Positions 25,866 to 33,864 of a stretch of DNA of 42,496 nt are shown here, one piece after another. Below the pieces are notes generated by a model that did not search any database, was not told the origin of the DNA, and was given only the letters and a program-made list of their open reading frames with translations. A program made the position numbers and the translations under genes. This stretch comes from Spirochaetaceae bacterium (GTDB lineage Bacteria > Spirochaetota > Spirochaetia > Treponematales > Rectinemataceae). The DNA is taken from the NCBI GenBank assembly GCA_025356015.1, contig JANXYO010000094.1:1-42496 (forward strand). The letters run 5' to 3'. The first letter of the stretch is position 1, and every line of letters begins with the position of its first letter.

Positions 25866-26684
25866 CTAGGTCCTGATTCGGAGCAATGTTCCCGCGTATT
25901 CGGCGAAACCTTCGGCTACAAGCTCGGCAAGGGCCTTGTCGACACGTTCGCGGGAGAATGGCAGCGAGGCCGCGAGGTCCTCGCTGTCGATGCTCCCCCC
26001 AGCCGCCAGTGCCCTGAGGACGGCGCCCCTTATTCTCCGGTGCGAGTCGGCGAAGGGGCTCTGTTTCGTGTAGTGCGCGCTCCGCCTCGAGGCATTGCCC
26101 TCCCGCTTCTTGAGGAAGGCACCATAGTCCATGAGGGCCCAATACCAGGTCCTGGGGTCATCCCGGTCCAGGGCGGCGGCCACCAGGGGAAGGATCCGGG
26201 AATCCGGCACAAGCTCATCGGAAGGGAAGAAATAGTGGAGGAAGGCGCTGCGGACATTGGTCTCGATGAAGACCAGCTCCATGCCGAAGGCGAAGGTGAG
26301 CACGGCCCTCGCGGTGTAGCTGCCTATGCCCGGAAGCCGGAGCAGGGCCGCCTCGTCCCTGGGCAGCTCCCCTCCGTGCTCGCTGGCTATGATTCCCGCG
26401 CTCCTCACCAGGGAAAGTGCCCTTCGGTTGTAGCCGAGGCCGCTCCACAGGCCAAGGACCTCGCCCAGGGGAGCGGCAGCCAGCTCGGCAGGGCCCTTCC
26501 AGCGAGCCGTCCATTCCTCGAACTTGGGAACTACCCTCGAAGTCTGGGTCTGCTGGAGCATCACCTCGGAGACCAGGATGGCCCAGGGGTCTCTGGTCTC
26601 GCGCCAGGGGAAGGACCGCCCATGCTCGCGGTAGTGGTCCATCACAAGGGCGTGGAAGGCCGAGATCCGGGCGCTATCGATCAC
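25866..26684 (-). CDS. MutY-like HhH-GPD DNA glycosylase without Fe-S cluster
   Basis: A 272-residue adenine-glycosylase-like protein. It has FPWRETRDPWAILVSEVMLQQTQ with catalytic E40, the helix-hairpin-helix LPGIGSYTARAVLTFAFG (117-134) and the segment ALMDYGAFLKK. In MutY the helix-hairpin-helix is followed by a DGNV motif carrying the catalytic Asp; here it reads FIETNVRSAFLHYFF, with Glu141 in that place. The four Cys of the [4Fe-4S] loop are absent; the protein contains no Cys at all. The NUDIX-like MutY C-domain is missing too, replaced by a short winged-helix-like end (GSIDSEDLAASL). Cluster-free MutY relatives of this kind are known in several phyla. The start codon is GTG, 16 bp after the chemoreceptor gene. 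Confidence 0.85.
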   Translation of the reverse strand: MIDSARISAFHALVMDHYREHGRSFPWRETRDPWAILVSEVMLQQTQTSRVVPKFEEWTARWKGPAELAAAPLGEVLGLWSGLGYNRRALSLVRSAGIIASEHGGELPRDEAALLRLPGIGSYTARAVLTFAFGMELVFIETNVRSAFLHYFFPSDELVPDSRILPLVAAALDRDDPRTWYWALMDYGAFLKKREGNASRRSAHYTKQSPFADSHRRIRGAVLRALAAGGSIDSEDLAASLPFSRERVDKALAELVAEGFAEYAGTLLRIRT

Positions 26685-26700
26685 TGGGGCGCTCCCGGGT

Positions 26701-28917
26701 TCAGGGCGCGTGGCTCGATCCCGAGGACGCGAGGGCCGAGGTCAACTCCCTGCCCTTCGCGGCGAGGTCGCCCATCCTCCTCATCGCGTCGACAAGCCCT
26801 GCCCCCTCCTGTGCGATGGCGGATGCCGACTCCTGGACCCCTACAGCCCGCGCGGCCATCGTCGCGACCGTGTCGCGGACCTGGGCCGAATAGGCCGACT
26901 GCCGCTCGGCCTCGTCCCTGATCGCAGCCCCGCTGCGCGAGAGGGACTCCATCGAGCCGCCAATCTCCGAGATGGCGCGCTTCTGCTCGCCCGTCCCGGC
27001 CCTGACCTCGCCTATGCGCGCCGCCGCCTCCACGGCTCCGGCGGCGATGTCGCTCAACGCGGACCTGACCTGGGCCGCCTGCACGGCCCCGTCCTGGATC
27101 CGCGACGAGATCTCGGCCACCCTGTCCTTTATGCGCGCCGCCCTCTCGGCCTGGGCCGCCGCCAGCTTCTTGACCTCGCCGGCGATCACGGCGAAGCCCC
27201 TGCCCGAGGCGCCGGAGTGGGCGGCCTCGATCGCCGCGTTCATCGCGAGGAGGTTCGTTCGCTCGGCGAACTCGTTCACCGAGGCCACGACCTCGGCTAT
27301 GCCCTCGGAGGCCCTCGCCACGCCCTCCATCGCCGCCACCAGGGCCGCTGCGGCCTTCTCGCCAGATCCGGTGAGGGCAGCGAGGCCCTCGGCGAAGGAA
27401 CCGGTGCGCTCGATGTTCGCCGCCACGGCCTCGGCCCCGGCCGAGAGTTCGACCACCGCCGAGGCGGTTCGCTGCACGTTCTCTGTCTGGCTCCCGAGCG
27501 AGGCGTTGACCTTTCCGATGGACTGCACGAGCCCCGACACGAGGTCCTTTGCCTCCCTGGCGGAGTCGGCTTGGCCGCTGGCCTGGGTCTCGATGAGGGC
27601 AGAGCCGCGGGCCGCCGACTCGGCTCCGCGCGCCGCCTTGGAGGCCGCGAGGTCGAGGTCCTGCGAGATGCGCGAGGCCGCCTCGCCGGCGCTCACGAGC
27701 CGGCCCAGGTAGAGCGACAGCTCGGCCTGCTTGCCCTCGACCTCGCGCGCATAACGCTCAAGGTCGCTCTTGAGCCTGCCCGAGCGCATCGAGAGGGCTA
27801 TGAAGATCGACATGTTGAGAGAGAAGAAGGCTATGCCCTGGAGCCAGGCGAAGGGCTCGGCGCCTGTCACCTGGTAGCTCACGTCGTAGGCGGAGAGGAC
27901 GATGCCAAGGCCGATCCCCACGAGGACGGGCCAGGCCTCGGCGGCTCCCGCCCTGAGAGCCTTCACCGTCGCGAAGAGGCCGTAGAATATGGCAAGCGTA
28001 ACCGGCAGGAGGGAGAGGGTGAAGACGAGGTTAAGCATGGTGTCGTCGCCCGAAAACCAGAGGAAGGCCGCGGTGAAGGCCACCCCCGCCGCGAGGAAGG
28101 CCCTCCTCACGAAGCGGGAGCCCCCCAGGGCGAAGAACTCCCCAAGGAAGGGGACGAGGAAGGACATGGAGAGCACGAGGCCCGAGCGCGCGATGCCGCG
28201 GAACCAGGAGCCGGCGAAGGGGGCGTGCTCGGCTCCTATTTCCATGAAATACATCGCTATGAAGATGAGGGTCAGTGCGTAGTAGGCATTCTCGCGCTCC
28301 GAAGGCCTTGAGGCGAAGAGCATGAGGAAGTAAAGGCCCAGGAAGAAGCAGAGGCTGGAGAGAAGGGCGTAGAGCCTCCCGTTCCAGAAATTGACGGGTC
28401 CGAGCTCGAAGGCGGCCGCGGCCGCGTCGCCCAGCGAGTACAGGGGGAGCCGGGCAGTCGAGCCCAGGTAGGAGCAGCGCAGGGCGATGACCAGGCTTCC
28501 TCCCGGCTTGGCGGCGCTCGATGGAAGGAGGATGGCCGAGGCGTGGGTCGCGCGAAGCTCGAAGACAGGTGGCAGGGAGCCCCTTGCCCCGCTGAAGATC
28601 CCGGAGGCGTAGACCTCGAGGGCCACCCCTGATTTGCCGCTGAGGAACCAGAGCCTCTCGGGTCCCGATGCGGGGATCGCCACCCGGGCCCTGAGCCAGA
28701 AGACATCGCCGATCCGCGCCGGCCGCACCGAGGCGGGAAGTCTTATGCTCTCCCAGGAGGAATCGTCGAAGTCAGGCGAGGCGTAGGCCGGCTTGTCGTC
28801 GGCAATCCACCTCCAGTCGACGAGCTCGAGGCGGAAGGACTCGGCATGGGCCAAACCCTGGCTCAATGCCAGGGCGAGGATAGCTGCGAGGAGGAGTGCG
28901 TTGCTTGTTCTGGCCAT
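26701..28917 (-). CDS. 7TMR-DISM chemoreceptor
   Basis: A 738-residue protein. Residues 1-25 are a signal peptide (LLLAAILALALSQGLAHA). Residues ~26-175 form an extracellular beta-sandwich like the 7TMR-DISM extracellular domain (WRWIADDKPAYASPDFDDSSW, VFWLRARVAIP). About seven membrane helices run from ~180 to ~385 (ALLSSLCFFLGLYFLMLFA to FFSLNMSIFIALSM). The cytoplasmic part is a long coiled coil with the receptor tip RTNLLAMNAAIEAAHSGASGRGFAVIAGEVKKLA near 575. 7TMR-DISM modules more often carry kinases or cyclases; a chemoreceptor output is less usual. A TTGAAG/TACCAT promoter ends 8 bp before the ATG. The mutY-like gene follows after 16 bp. Confidence 0.9.
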   Translation of the reverse strand: MARTSNALLLAAILALALSQGLAHAESFRLELVDWRWIADDKPAYASPDFDDSSWESIRLPASVRPARIGDVFWLRARVAIPASGPERLWFLSGKSGVALEVYASGIFSGARGSLPPVFELRATHASAILLPSSAAKPGGSLVIALRCSYLGSTARLPLYSLGDAAAAAFELGPVNFWNGRLYALLSSLCFFLGLYFLMLFASRPSERENAYYALTLIFIAMYFMEIGAEHAPFAGSWFRGIARSGLVLSMSFLVPFLGEFFALGGSRFVRRAFLAAGVAFTAAFLWFSGDDTMLNLVFTLSLLPVTLAIFYGLFATVKALRAGAAEAWPVLVGIGLGIVLSAYDVSYQVTGAEPFAWLQGIAFFSLNMSIFIALSMRSGRLKSDLERYAREVEGKQAELSLYLGRLVSAGEAASRISQDLDLAASKAARGAESAARGSALIETQASGQADSAREAKDLVSGLVQSIGKVNASLGSQTENVQRTASAVVELSAGAEAVAANIERTGSFAEGLAALTGSGEKAAAALVAAMEGVARASEGIAEVVASVNEFAERTNLLAMNAAIEAAHSGASGRGFAVIAGEVKKLAAAQAERAARIKDRVAEISSRIQDGAVQAAQVRSALSDIAAGAVEAAARIGEVRAGTGEQKRAISEIGGSMESLSRSGAAIRDEAERQSAYSAQVRDTVATMAARAVGVQESASAIAQEGAGLVDAMRRMGDLAAKGRELTSALASSGSSHAP

Positions 28918-28925
28918 GGCCTACC

Positions 28926-28954
28926 ATGGTAACGCCTTGGCTTGGGCTCTTCAA
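28926..28954 (-). promoter_or_regulatory. Candidate promoter of the 7TMR-DISM chemoreceptor
   Basis: On the minus strand TTGAAG (28954-28949), a 17-bp spacer, and TACCAT (28931-28926). The -10 box ends 8 bp before the ATG and no ribosome site is present, which suggests a leaderless transcript. It lies in the 68-bp gap after nifU. Confidence 0.42.
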
Positions 28955-28985
28955 GCGGAACCGCTATCGGCCTTCCCTGTCCGAC

Positions 28986-29588
28986 CTAGGCCCCGTAGAT
29001 GTGGGCGAACTCGTGGAGGAATTCCTCGGCCTTGACCTTGCAGCCCCCGCAGACGGTGCCGATCTTGGTCGCTGCCTGGAGGGCCTCCCAGGTCCTGGCA
29101 CCGTCCTTGACCGCCTGCTCGATGTCCTTGTCGGTGATGTTGAGGCAGGTGCAGACCACGACGGCGTCCTCGCCCTTGAACTCGCCCGAACGGCCGTTCT
29201 TGTCGAGCCAGGAATCGATAGCCGCCCTGAGGGCCTTGTCGCCGAGGACCGAGCAATGGATCTTGTTCTCGGGCAGACCGCCAAGGCGCTTGGCGATGTC
29301 GGCGGGCTTGATCCCGTAGGCCTCGCGGAGGGGCATGCCGACTATCACCGAGGAGAGCATCGAGGTGCTCGCGATGGCGCTCGCGCAGCCGTAGGTGCGC
29401 CACCTCACGTCGCTGATCGTGTCGTCCTTGATCTTGAGGAGGAACATCATCTGGTCGCCGCACTTGATGTTGCCAACGACGCCCTCGGCGTCCGCGACGA
29501 ACTTCTCGTCGGGATCGAAGACGTTCTTGGGGTTCTGGAAATGCTCCTTCACGATATCGGAATAGAGCCACTGGAAGGCATCGCTCAT
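28986..29588 (-). CDS. nifU: Fe-S scaffold NifU/IscU-like protein with BFD-type [2Fe-2S] domain
   Basis: A 200-residue scaffold on which NifS builds Fe-S clusters. The N-terminal IscU-like domain has its three cysteines at C43 (NIKCGDQM), C68 (RTYGCASAIAS) and C112 (KIHCSVLG). Residues 141-200 form a BFD-like [2Fe-2S] domain with C146, C148, C180 and C183 (VCTCLNITDKDIEQAV, GTVCGGCK), as in the middle of NifU. The C-terminal Nfu domain of full NifU is missing. An AGGAG site is 7-8 bp before the ATG. It follows nifS in the same operon by 46 bp. Confidence 0.9.
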   Translation of the reverse strand: MSDAFQWLYSDIVKEHFQNPKNVFDPDEKFVADAEGVVGNIKCGDQMMFLLKIKDDTISDVRWRTYGCASAIASTSMLSSVIVGMPLREAYGIKPADIAKRLGGLPENKIHCSVLGDKALRAAIDSWLDKNGRSGEFKGEDAVVVCTCLNITDKDIEQAVKDGARTWEALQAATKIGTVCGGCKVKAEEFLHEFAHIYGA

Positions 29589-29634
29589 ATGCTGCTCCTG
29601 CTGGGGTCTGATTTTCGCCTGGTGTGGCGCGGGC

Positions 29635-30840
29635 CTAGACGCATGCCGCCACCGGATTGAGGGTGGACATGCGCCGCAGCCTCGTGATGATGGGCGGCAG
29701 TTTTTCTAGCACGTAGTCGATGTCGGCCTCGCTCGTGTCCCGCCCCAGGCTGAAGCGGATCGAGCCGTGGGCGAGCTCAGGCCCTACCCCCGTGGCCATG
29801 AGGACGTGGCTGGGCTCGAGGCTCCCCGAGGCGCAGGCCGAGCCGGTCGACACCTCGATGCCCTCGAGGTCGAGGGAGAGGAGGATGGCCTCGCCCTCGG
29901 CCCCGGGGAAGGAGAGGTTGAGGGTGTTCGGAAGATTGTGCACGGGATGGCCATTCACGTGGACCAGGGGCAGCCTGGCCATGATCCCCGCGCGCAGCCT
30001 CTCCCTCAAGGCTCCGACCCGGGCCTGGTACTCGCCCAGCTCCGCCAGGGCGAGCTCGGCGGCGAGGCCGAAACCGATGATGCCAAGATTGTTGTAGGTC
30101 CCTGCCCTCACCCCGAGCTCCTGATGGCCTCCCCTGATGAGGGGCTGGATGGGGGCGCCCTTGCGGACATAAAGGGCACCGATGCCCTTGGGTCCGTAGA
30201 GCTTGTGGCAGGAGAGGGTGAGGTAGTCGACGCCCCAGTCCTCGACGTCGATGGGAACCTTTCCCGCGGCCTGGACGGCGTCGGTGTGGACAAGGGCGCC
30301 GGCGGCCTTGGAGAGCCTGACTATCTCCTTCATGTCCTGGAGGCTGCCGATCTCGTTGTTGGCGGCCATGACCGACACGAGGAGGGTCGGCCCCCCGGGG
30401 CTTTCCGGGTCGAGCTCGGCCTTGAGGGCCTCGAGGTCGAGCCTGCCCTCGGAGTCGACACCGAGATAGACGACGGGGAAGCCCGAGTCCCTGAGATGGG
30501 CCGCCGAGTTGAGGACGCAGGGGTGCTCGATCGCGCTCGTGATGATCTTGCGCCTTGGCCCTCGCCCCGGATCGCGGGCGTTCTCGTACATGGTCTGGAA
30601 GACCGTGTTGTTCGATTCAGAGCCGCCGGAGGTGAAGTAGATGCTCAAGGGGTCCCTCGCGCCTATGAGGGCGGCGACACTGGCCCTTGCCCTCTCGACC
30701 CTGTCGCGGGCCCTGCGCCCGGCCTCGTGCATGCTCGACGCGTTCGCGTACACCTCGAGGCCTTCGATGAGCCTGGCCTTGACCTCGCTCCGCAGCGGGG
30801 TCGTCGCGTTGTAGTCGAGATACACGAATCGCTTGTCCAT
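29635..30840 (-). CDS. nifS: Cysteine desulfurase NifS/IscS
   Basis: A PLP enzyme that takes sulfur from cysteine for Fe-S assembly. The protein begins DKRFVYLDYNATTPLR as expected. It has the HTDAVQAAGKVP strand, the PLP lysine K213 in TLSCHKLYGPKG and the active Cys336 in STGSACASGS, whose short loop is that of the NifS/IscS group rather than SufS. The end holds GSIRFSLGRDTSEADID. ATG 30840 has an AAGGAG site 7-8 bp upstream; ATG 30855, which overlaps the Rrf2 stop in ATGA, is also possible and would add five residues. The length is about 400. Confidence 0.95.
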   Translation of the reverse strand: MDKRFVYLDYNATTPLRSEVKARLIEGLEVYANASSMHEAGRRARDRVERARASVAALIGARDPLSIYFTSGGSESNNTVFQTMYENARDPGRGPRRKIITSAIEHPCVLNSAAHLRDSGFPVVYLGVDSEGRLDLEALKAELDPESPGGPTLLVSVMAANNEIGSLQDMKEIVRLSKAAGALVHTDAVQAAGKVPIDVEDWGVDYLTLSCHKLYGPKGIGALYVRKGAPIQPLIRGGHQELGVRAGTYNNLGIIGFGLAAELALAELGEYQARVGALRERLRAGIMARLPLVHVNGHPVHNLPNTLNLSFPGAEGEAILLSLDLEGIEVSTGSACASGSLEPSHVLMATGVGPELAHGSIRFSLGRDTSEADIDYVLEKLPPIITRLRRMSTLNPVAACV

Positions 30841-30851
30841 TTCCTTCTCCT

Positions 30852-31253
30852 TCATGCCTCTATCACGTCTCTTAGAGTCTTCGAATCGAGGTAGCCGTCG
30901 ATGGCCTGCTTGAGCCCGATCCAGAAGCGCCGGGGCAGGCAGTCGACTCCCTGCTCGCAGCAGTCGGAATCGTCGACGCAGCCCACAGGCCTGATCTCGC
31001 CCTCGAGGGCCTCGACAATCTCCCGCATCGGGATGCTTTCTGGCTCTCGGGCAAGACGGTATCCGCCGTGGGCCCCGCGCTCGCTCAGGACGAGGCCCGA
31101 TGTCTTGAGCTGACCAAGGATGCCCTCGAGGTACTTGGGCGAGATCGCCTGGGCCTTCGCGATCTCCGCGCTCGTCGAGGAGCGGGCCTCGCTTGTGGCC
31201 AGGTGGACGAGGGCGCGGATGCCGTACTGTGTCCTTGTTGGAACCGAAAACAT
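30852..31253 (-). CDS. Rrf2-family regulator, IscR-like
   Basis: A 133-residue winged-helix regulator. The N-terminal half matches Rrf2 proteins (TQYGIRALVHLAT, ISPKYLEGILGQLKTSGLVLSERGAHGGYRLAR). Cys92, Cys98 and Cys105 (with an extra Cys99) sit at nearly the same positions as the [2Fe-2S] ligands of E. coli IscR. It therefore probably senses Fe-S status and controls the nifS-nifU genes that follow it directly. Its own promoter overlaps a 25-bp dyad, so autoregulation is likely. Confidence 0.9.
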   Translation of the reverse strand: MFSVPTRTQYGIRALVHLATSEARSSTSAEIAKAQAISPKYLEGILGQLKTSGLVLSERGAHGGYRLAREPESIPMREIVEALEGEIRPVGCVDDSDCCEQGVDCLPRRFWIGLKQAIDGYLDSKTLRDVIEA

Positions 31254-31264
31254 CTATACTCCGG

Positions 31265-31289
31265 TATTCCTATCGGGATAGTAGGAATA
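31265..31289 (-). promoter_or_regulatory. Operator-like dyad at the Rrf2 promoter
   Basis: TATTCCTA (31265-31272) and TAGGAATA (31282-31289) are perfect 8-bp arms with a 9-bp centre. The CC and GG pairs are 13 bp apart, as in cluster-independent IscR sites. A second short dyad (CTATCGGGATAG) lies inside. It overlaps the -10 box and the expected start, so a bound regulator would repress. Confidence 0.55.
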
Positions 31290-31315
31290 TACCTGCCCAG
31301 GCACCGGCGGGTCAA
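31286..31315 (-). promoter_or_regulatory. Sigma-70 promoter of the Rrf2-nifS-nifU operon
   Basis: On the minus strand TTGACC (31315-31310), an 18-bp spacer and TATATT (31291-31286). Transcription should start near 31279, about 26 bases before the ATG. The promoter begins 8 bp after the end of the preceding operon. Confidence 0.6.
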
Positions 31316-31322
31316 GACCGGC

Positions 31323-31910
31323 CTAGTGAAACTTCCTCATCCGGCCGAGCAGGAGGAGGCGGTTCTCGGGCTGCTCGCACCAGGCCTTGAAGTCCTCGAA
31401 GTCGTCCTTGGCCTCGGAGTCTGCCCCCGATATGGTCAGGAGCCCTGCCCGCCACTGGTACCAGAGGTAATGCTTCTGGCTTATGTCCCCGCTCCGGCTC
31501 CGCTCGAGATCGGACTCGAGATAGTCGTGGAGGACCCTATGGTTCTCGTCCCCCGCTATCACCCATATCTTGCGTTCGCCGATGAAGACCACCAGACGCC
31601 GGAAACCCTGGGCGACCGAGGCGTCTCCGCGGAAACCCTTCACGGAAAGCTCGAGGGCGCCCAGGGTGAGGTCGTAGCCCTGGATCCTGAGCGAGGCCCT
31701 GATCTCGGTGAGCCTCAGCCTCACCGCCCTGACAACTGTGTCGTCCCTTCCGGCCGTGCTAAGTGACCTTCGGAGCTCCATGAGCTCGCCCTCGTACTGG
31801 TGAAATAGCGAGGTGCGCGAAAGAAAGCTCGTGGTATCGGAGAGGAGGCGCCAGGTCGAGGCGATGCGCTCCTGGAAACCGGCCGCGACCCGACGCAGGA
31901 GGCCGGCCAT
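31323..31910 (-). CDS. Unknown protein at the end of the transporter operon
   Basis: A 195-residue soluble protein not assigned to a family. It has an amphipathic N-terminal third (FQERIASTWRLLSDTTSFLSRTSLFHQYEGELMELRR), a central part with alternating strands (GYDLTLGALELSVKGFRGD, RRLVVFIGERKIWVIAGDE), and a helical end (WYQWRAGLLTISGADSEAKDDFEDFKAWCEQ). No signal peptide or membrane segment is seen. The start ATG shares one base with the stop of the permease gene (TGATG), so it is part of the transporter operon, but its role there is unknown. A much longer frame upstream overlaps the permease and is rejected. Confidence 0.75.
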   Translation of the reverse strand: MAGLLRRVAAGFQERIASTWRLLSDTTSFLSRTSLFHQYEGELMELRRSLSTAGRDDTVVRAVRLRLTEIRASLRIQGYDLTLGALELSVKGFRGDASVAQGFRRLVVFIGERKIWVIAGDENHRVLHDYLESDLERSRSGDISQKHYLWYQWRAGLLTISGADSEAKDDFEDFKAWCEQPENRLLLLGRMRKFH

Positions 31911-32791
31911 CAGGCCCTCCTCTCGAGCCGCTTCCAGGCGACGAGGGCGAGGGCTGTGGCGACGAAGGGCAGTGCAGCCAGGAGCTCGGCCGTGAGGCCG
32001 AGGCCCTGGGCAGCGTTCGAGACGGCGATGAGGAGGCCGAGGCCGAGGCAGGCGAGGATGACACCGAGGGGGCGCTTGCCGCCAAGATAGATGGCGACGA
32101 GGGCGATCCAGCCCCGCCCCGCGGACAGGCCGGGGACGAAGGCCGCGACATGGGAGGCGAGGGCCGCTCCGGCCAGTCCGGCCGCCCCTCCCGCAGCCAG
32201 GTGGGCCGCGAAGCGGTAGCGCCCCGAGGCGATGCCTGCCGCCTCCGAGACCTCCCTGCCCTCCCCCGCCGCCCTGAGCCTGAGGCCGAAGACCGTCTTC
32301 GAATAGGTGGCGGCCAGGAGGGCGGCTGCGCCAGACAGGACATAGAAGAGGGGCTCCTGGCCGAGGAGGGCACCGATGAAGGGGATGGAAGAGAGGGGCC
32401 CCTGCCGCGCATAGGAGCCGAGGACCTCGGCCTGGACCACTCCCTTGGTGCCGAAGAGGGCCTGGGACGCTATGGATATGGCCCCGGGGGCGAGGAGGTT
32501 GGCCGCGAGGCCCGCTATGAAGACATCGGCGCCCAGGGCCCCAGCGGCCCCGCCGACCAGGGCTGCCAGGAGCATGCCCGCGGCGATGGCTGCCAGTATC
32601 GCAAGGGTGACGCTGTCGCTCGCCCTGGCTGCAGCGGCCGCGGCGAAGGCGCCCAGGAGCATGCATCCCTCGAGGGCGACGGAGAGGGATCCGGCCGCCT
32701 CGGTGAGGAGGCCACCGAGGGCGGCTACGGCAAGGGGGGCCGCGGCGGCGAGGGCGACGGTCAGGAGGGAGGCGGCGAGATCGATGCTCAT
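31910..32791 (-). CDS. ABC transporter permease, nucleoside type (YufQ-like)
   Basis: A 293-residue inner-membrane protein, nearly all hydrophobic, with about 8-9 helices. The segment GGLLTEAAGSLSVALEGCMLLGAF is the hallmark region of the second permease of BMP-type (nucleoside or basic membrane protein) ABC transporters. A conserved cytoplasmic turn GLRLRAAGEGREVSEAAGI follows. It would pair with the permease encoded upstream. The two genes overlap by 4 bp. The sequence is strongly Ala-rich in line with the GC content. Confidence 0.9.
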   Translation of the reverse strand: MSIDLAASLLTVALAAAAPLAVAALGGLLTEAAGSLSVALEGCMLLGAFAAAAAARASDSVTLAILAAIAAGMLLAALVGGAAGALGADVFIAGLAANLLAPGAISIASQALFGTKGVVQAEVLGSYARQGPLSSIPFIGALLGQEPLFYVLSGAAALLAATYSKTVFGLRLRAAGEGREVSEAAGIASGRYRFAAHLAAGGAAGLAGAALASHVAAFVPGLSAGRGWIALVAIYLGGKRPLGVILACLGLGLLIAVSNAAQGLGLTAELLAALPFVATALALVAWKRLERRA

Positions 32792-33864
32792 TGCCCAGCT
32801 CCCTGTCCAGTTCTGCCCCGGGCCAGGCGGCGCTTCCGCCAGGTGCCGATTCCCGGGAGGTATCGGGCAGTGATGAGGAGGAGGGCCACCGCCTTCATTA
32901 CCGTGCTTGCGTCGGGGGATAGGTCTGAGACGATCGAAGCCTGCCGGGCGCCGGCGTCGAGCCAGGACAGGAAGAGGGCCGAGGGAATGGCGGCAAGGGG
33001 GGCATTGTTGGCGATGAGGGCGGCCGCAAGGCCGTTCCAGCCGACTCCTCCCGTCATTCCTTCGACTGCCCGCCCCGCCTGGCCCAGCACAAGGAGGCCA
33101 CCGGCGAGGCCGCTCAGGGCCCCGCTGAGGATGAGGGCGCCCGAGCCAAGAGCCTTTCCGAGGCCAGAGGCCCGGGCAAAGCCAGGTCCCCTGCCATAGA
33201 GCGAGAGCTCGTAGCCCAGCCTTGTCCTTCCCACGAAGAGCGATGCCGCGAGGGCGAGGCCCAGTGCCAGGGCTGCGCCAAGACTCAAGGGGCTGGGCGG
33301 GGCAAGCCTGGGCAACCTGTATTGTCCGGGCAGGGGGGCCATGGCGAGGAGGTTGCTGCCGAGGTCACGGAAAGGGCCGCCGATCGCCCAGTCGACGGTG
33401 ATCAGGGCGGCCTGGGAGAGGAGGAAGGTGGTAAGGAGGATCTCGGCCCCCGACCAGCTCTCGGCGAAGGCGGAGAGCGATGCGAGGGCCGCACCGGCTG
33501 CAGCCGCGCCAAGGAGAGCAAGGGGCAGGGCCAGGCCGGGCTCGAGGGAGGGAGAGGGACCAAGGGCGCGCAGGACGAGGGCAGAGGCGAGACAGCCGAC
33601 GGCAGCCTGGCCTTCGCCACCGAGGTTGAAGGCTCCCGACCTGAAGGCGATCGCCGCTCCGAGGGCGCAGACCAGGAGGGGCCCTGCGTTCTCAAGGAGG
33701 GCGAAGAATGTGTAGGGGCTTGAGAAGGGGCCGATGAAGAAGGCGGCGAGGGCCCTCCTTGGCTCAGAGCTGGCCAGGACAGCGTAGGCCGCCGCAAGGG
33801 CCAGGGCCAGGGAGAGTGCCGCGATGCGGGCGAGCCAGGCCTCGCTCCGTGCCCGGCTTCTCAA
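32788..33864 (-). CDS. ABC transporter permease, nucleoside type (YufP-like)
   Basis: A 358-residue membrane protein, the first permease of the BMP-type system. It has the family segment LLENAGPLLVCALGAAIAFRSGAFNLGGEGQAAVG, several helices, and the coupling-helix turn TRLGYELSLYGRGPGFARASGLGK. About 65 residues longer than its partner, as usual for this pair. It overlaps the ATPase gene by 4 bp at its start. Confidence 0.9.
   Translation of the reverse strand: MRSRARSEAWLARIAALSLALALAAAYAVLASSEPRRALAAFFIGPFSSPYTFFALLENAGPLLVCALGAAIAFRSGAFNLGGEGQAAVGCLASALVLRALGPSPSLEPGLALPLALLGAAAAGAALASLSAFAESWSGAEILLTTFLLSQAALITVDWAIGGPFRDLGSNLLAMAPLPGQYRLPRLAPPSPLSLGAALALGLALAASLFVGRTRLGYELSLYGRGPGFARASGLGKALGSGALILSGALSGLAGGLLVLGQAGRAVEGMTGGVGWNGLAAALIANNAPLAAIPSALFLSWLDAGARQASIVSDLSPDASTVMKAVALLLITARYLPGIGTWRKRRLARGRTGQGAGQ

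Noticed and set aside
26710-28311. A 533-codon plus-strand open frame
   Set aside because: It lies antisense to the 7TMR chemoreceptor, has no recognisable domain and no ribosome site, and its composition is that of a shadow frame.
29767-30894. A 375-codon plus-strand open frame
   Set aside because: Antisense to nifS, which has all catalytic residues; the product shows only mirrored composition.
31911-32666. N-terminal extension of the unknown 195-residue protein
   Set aside because: It would overlap almost the whole permease gene in another frame; the TGATG junction at 31910 is a much better start.
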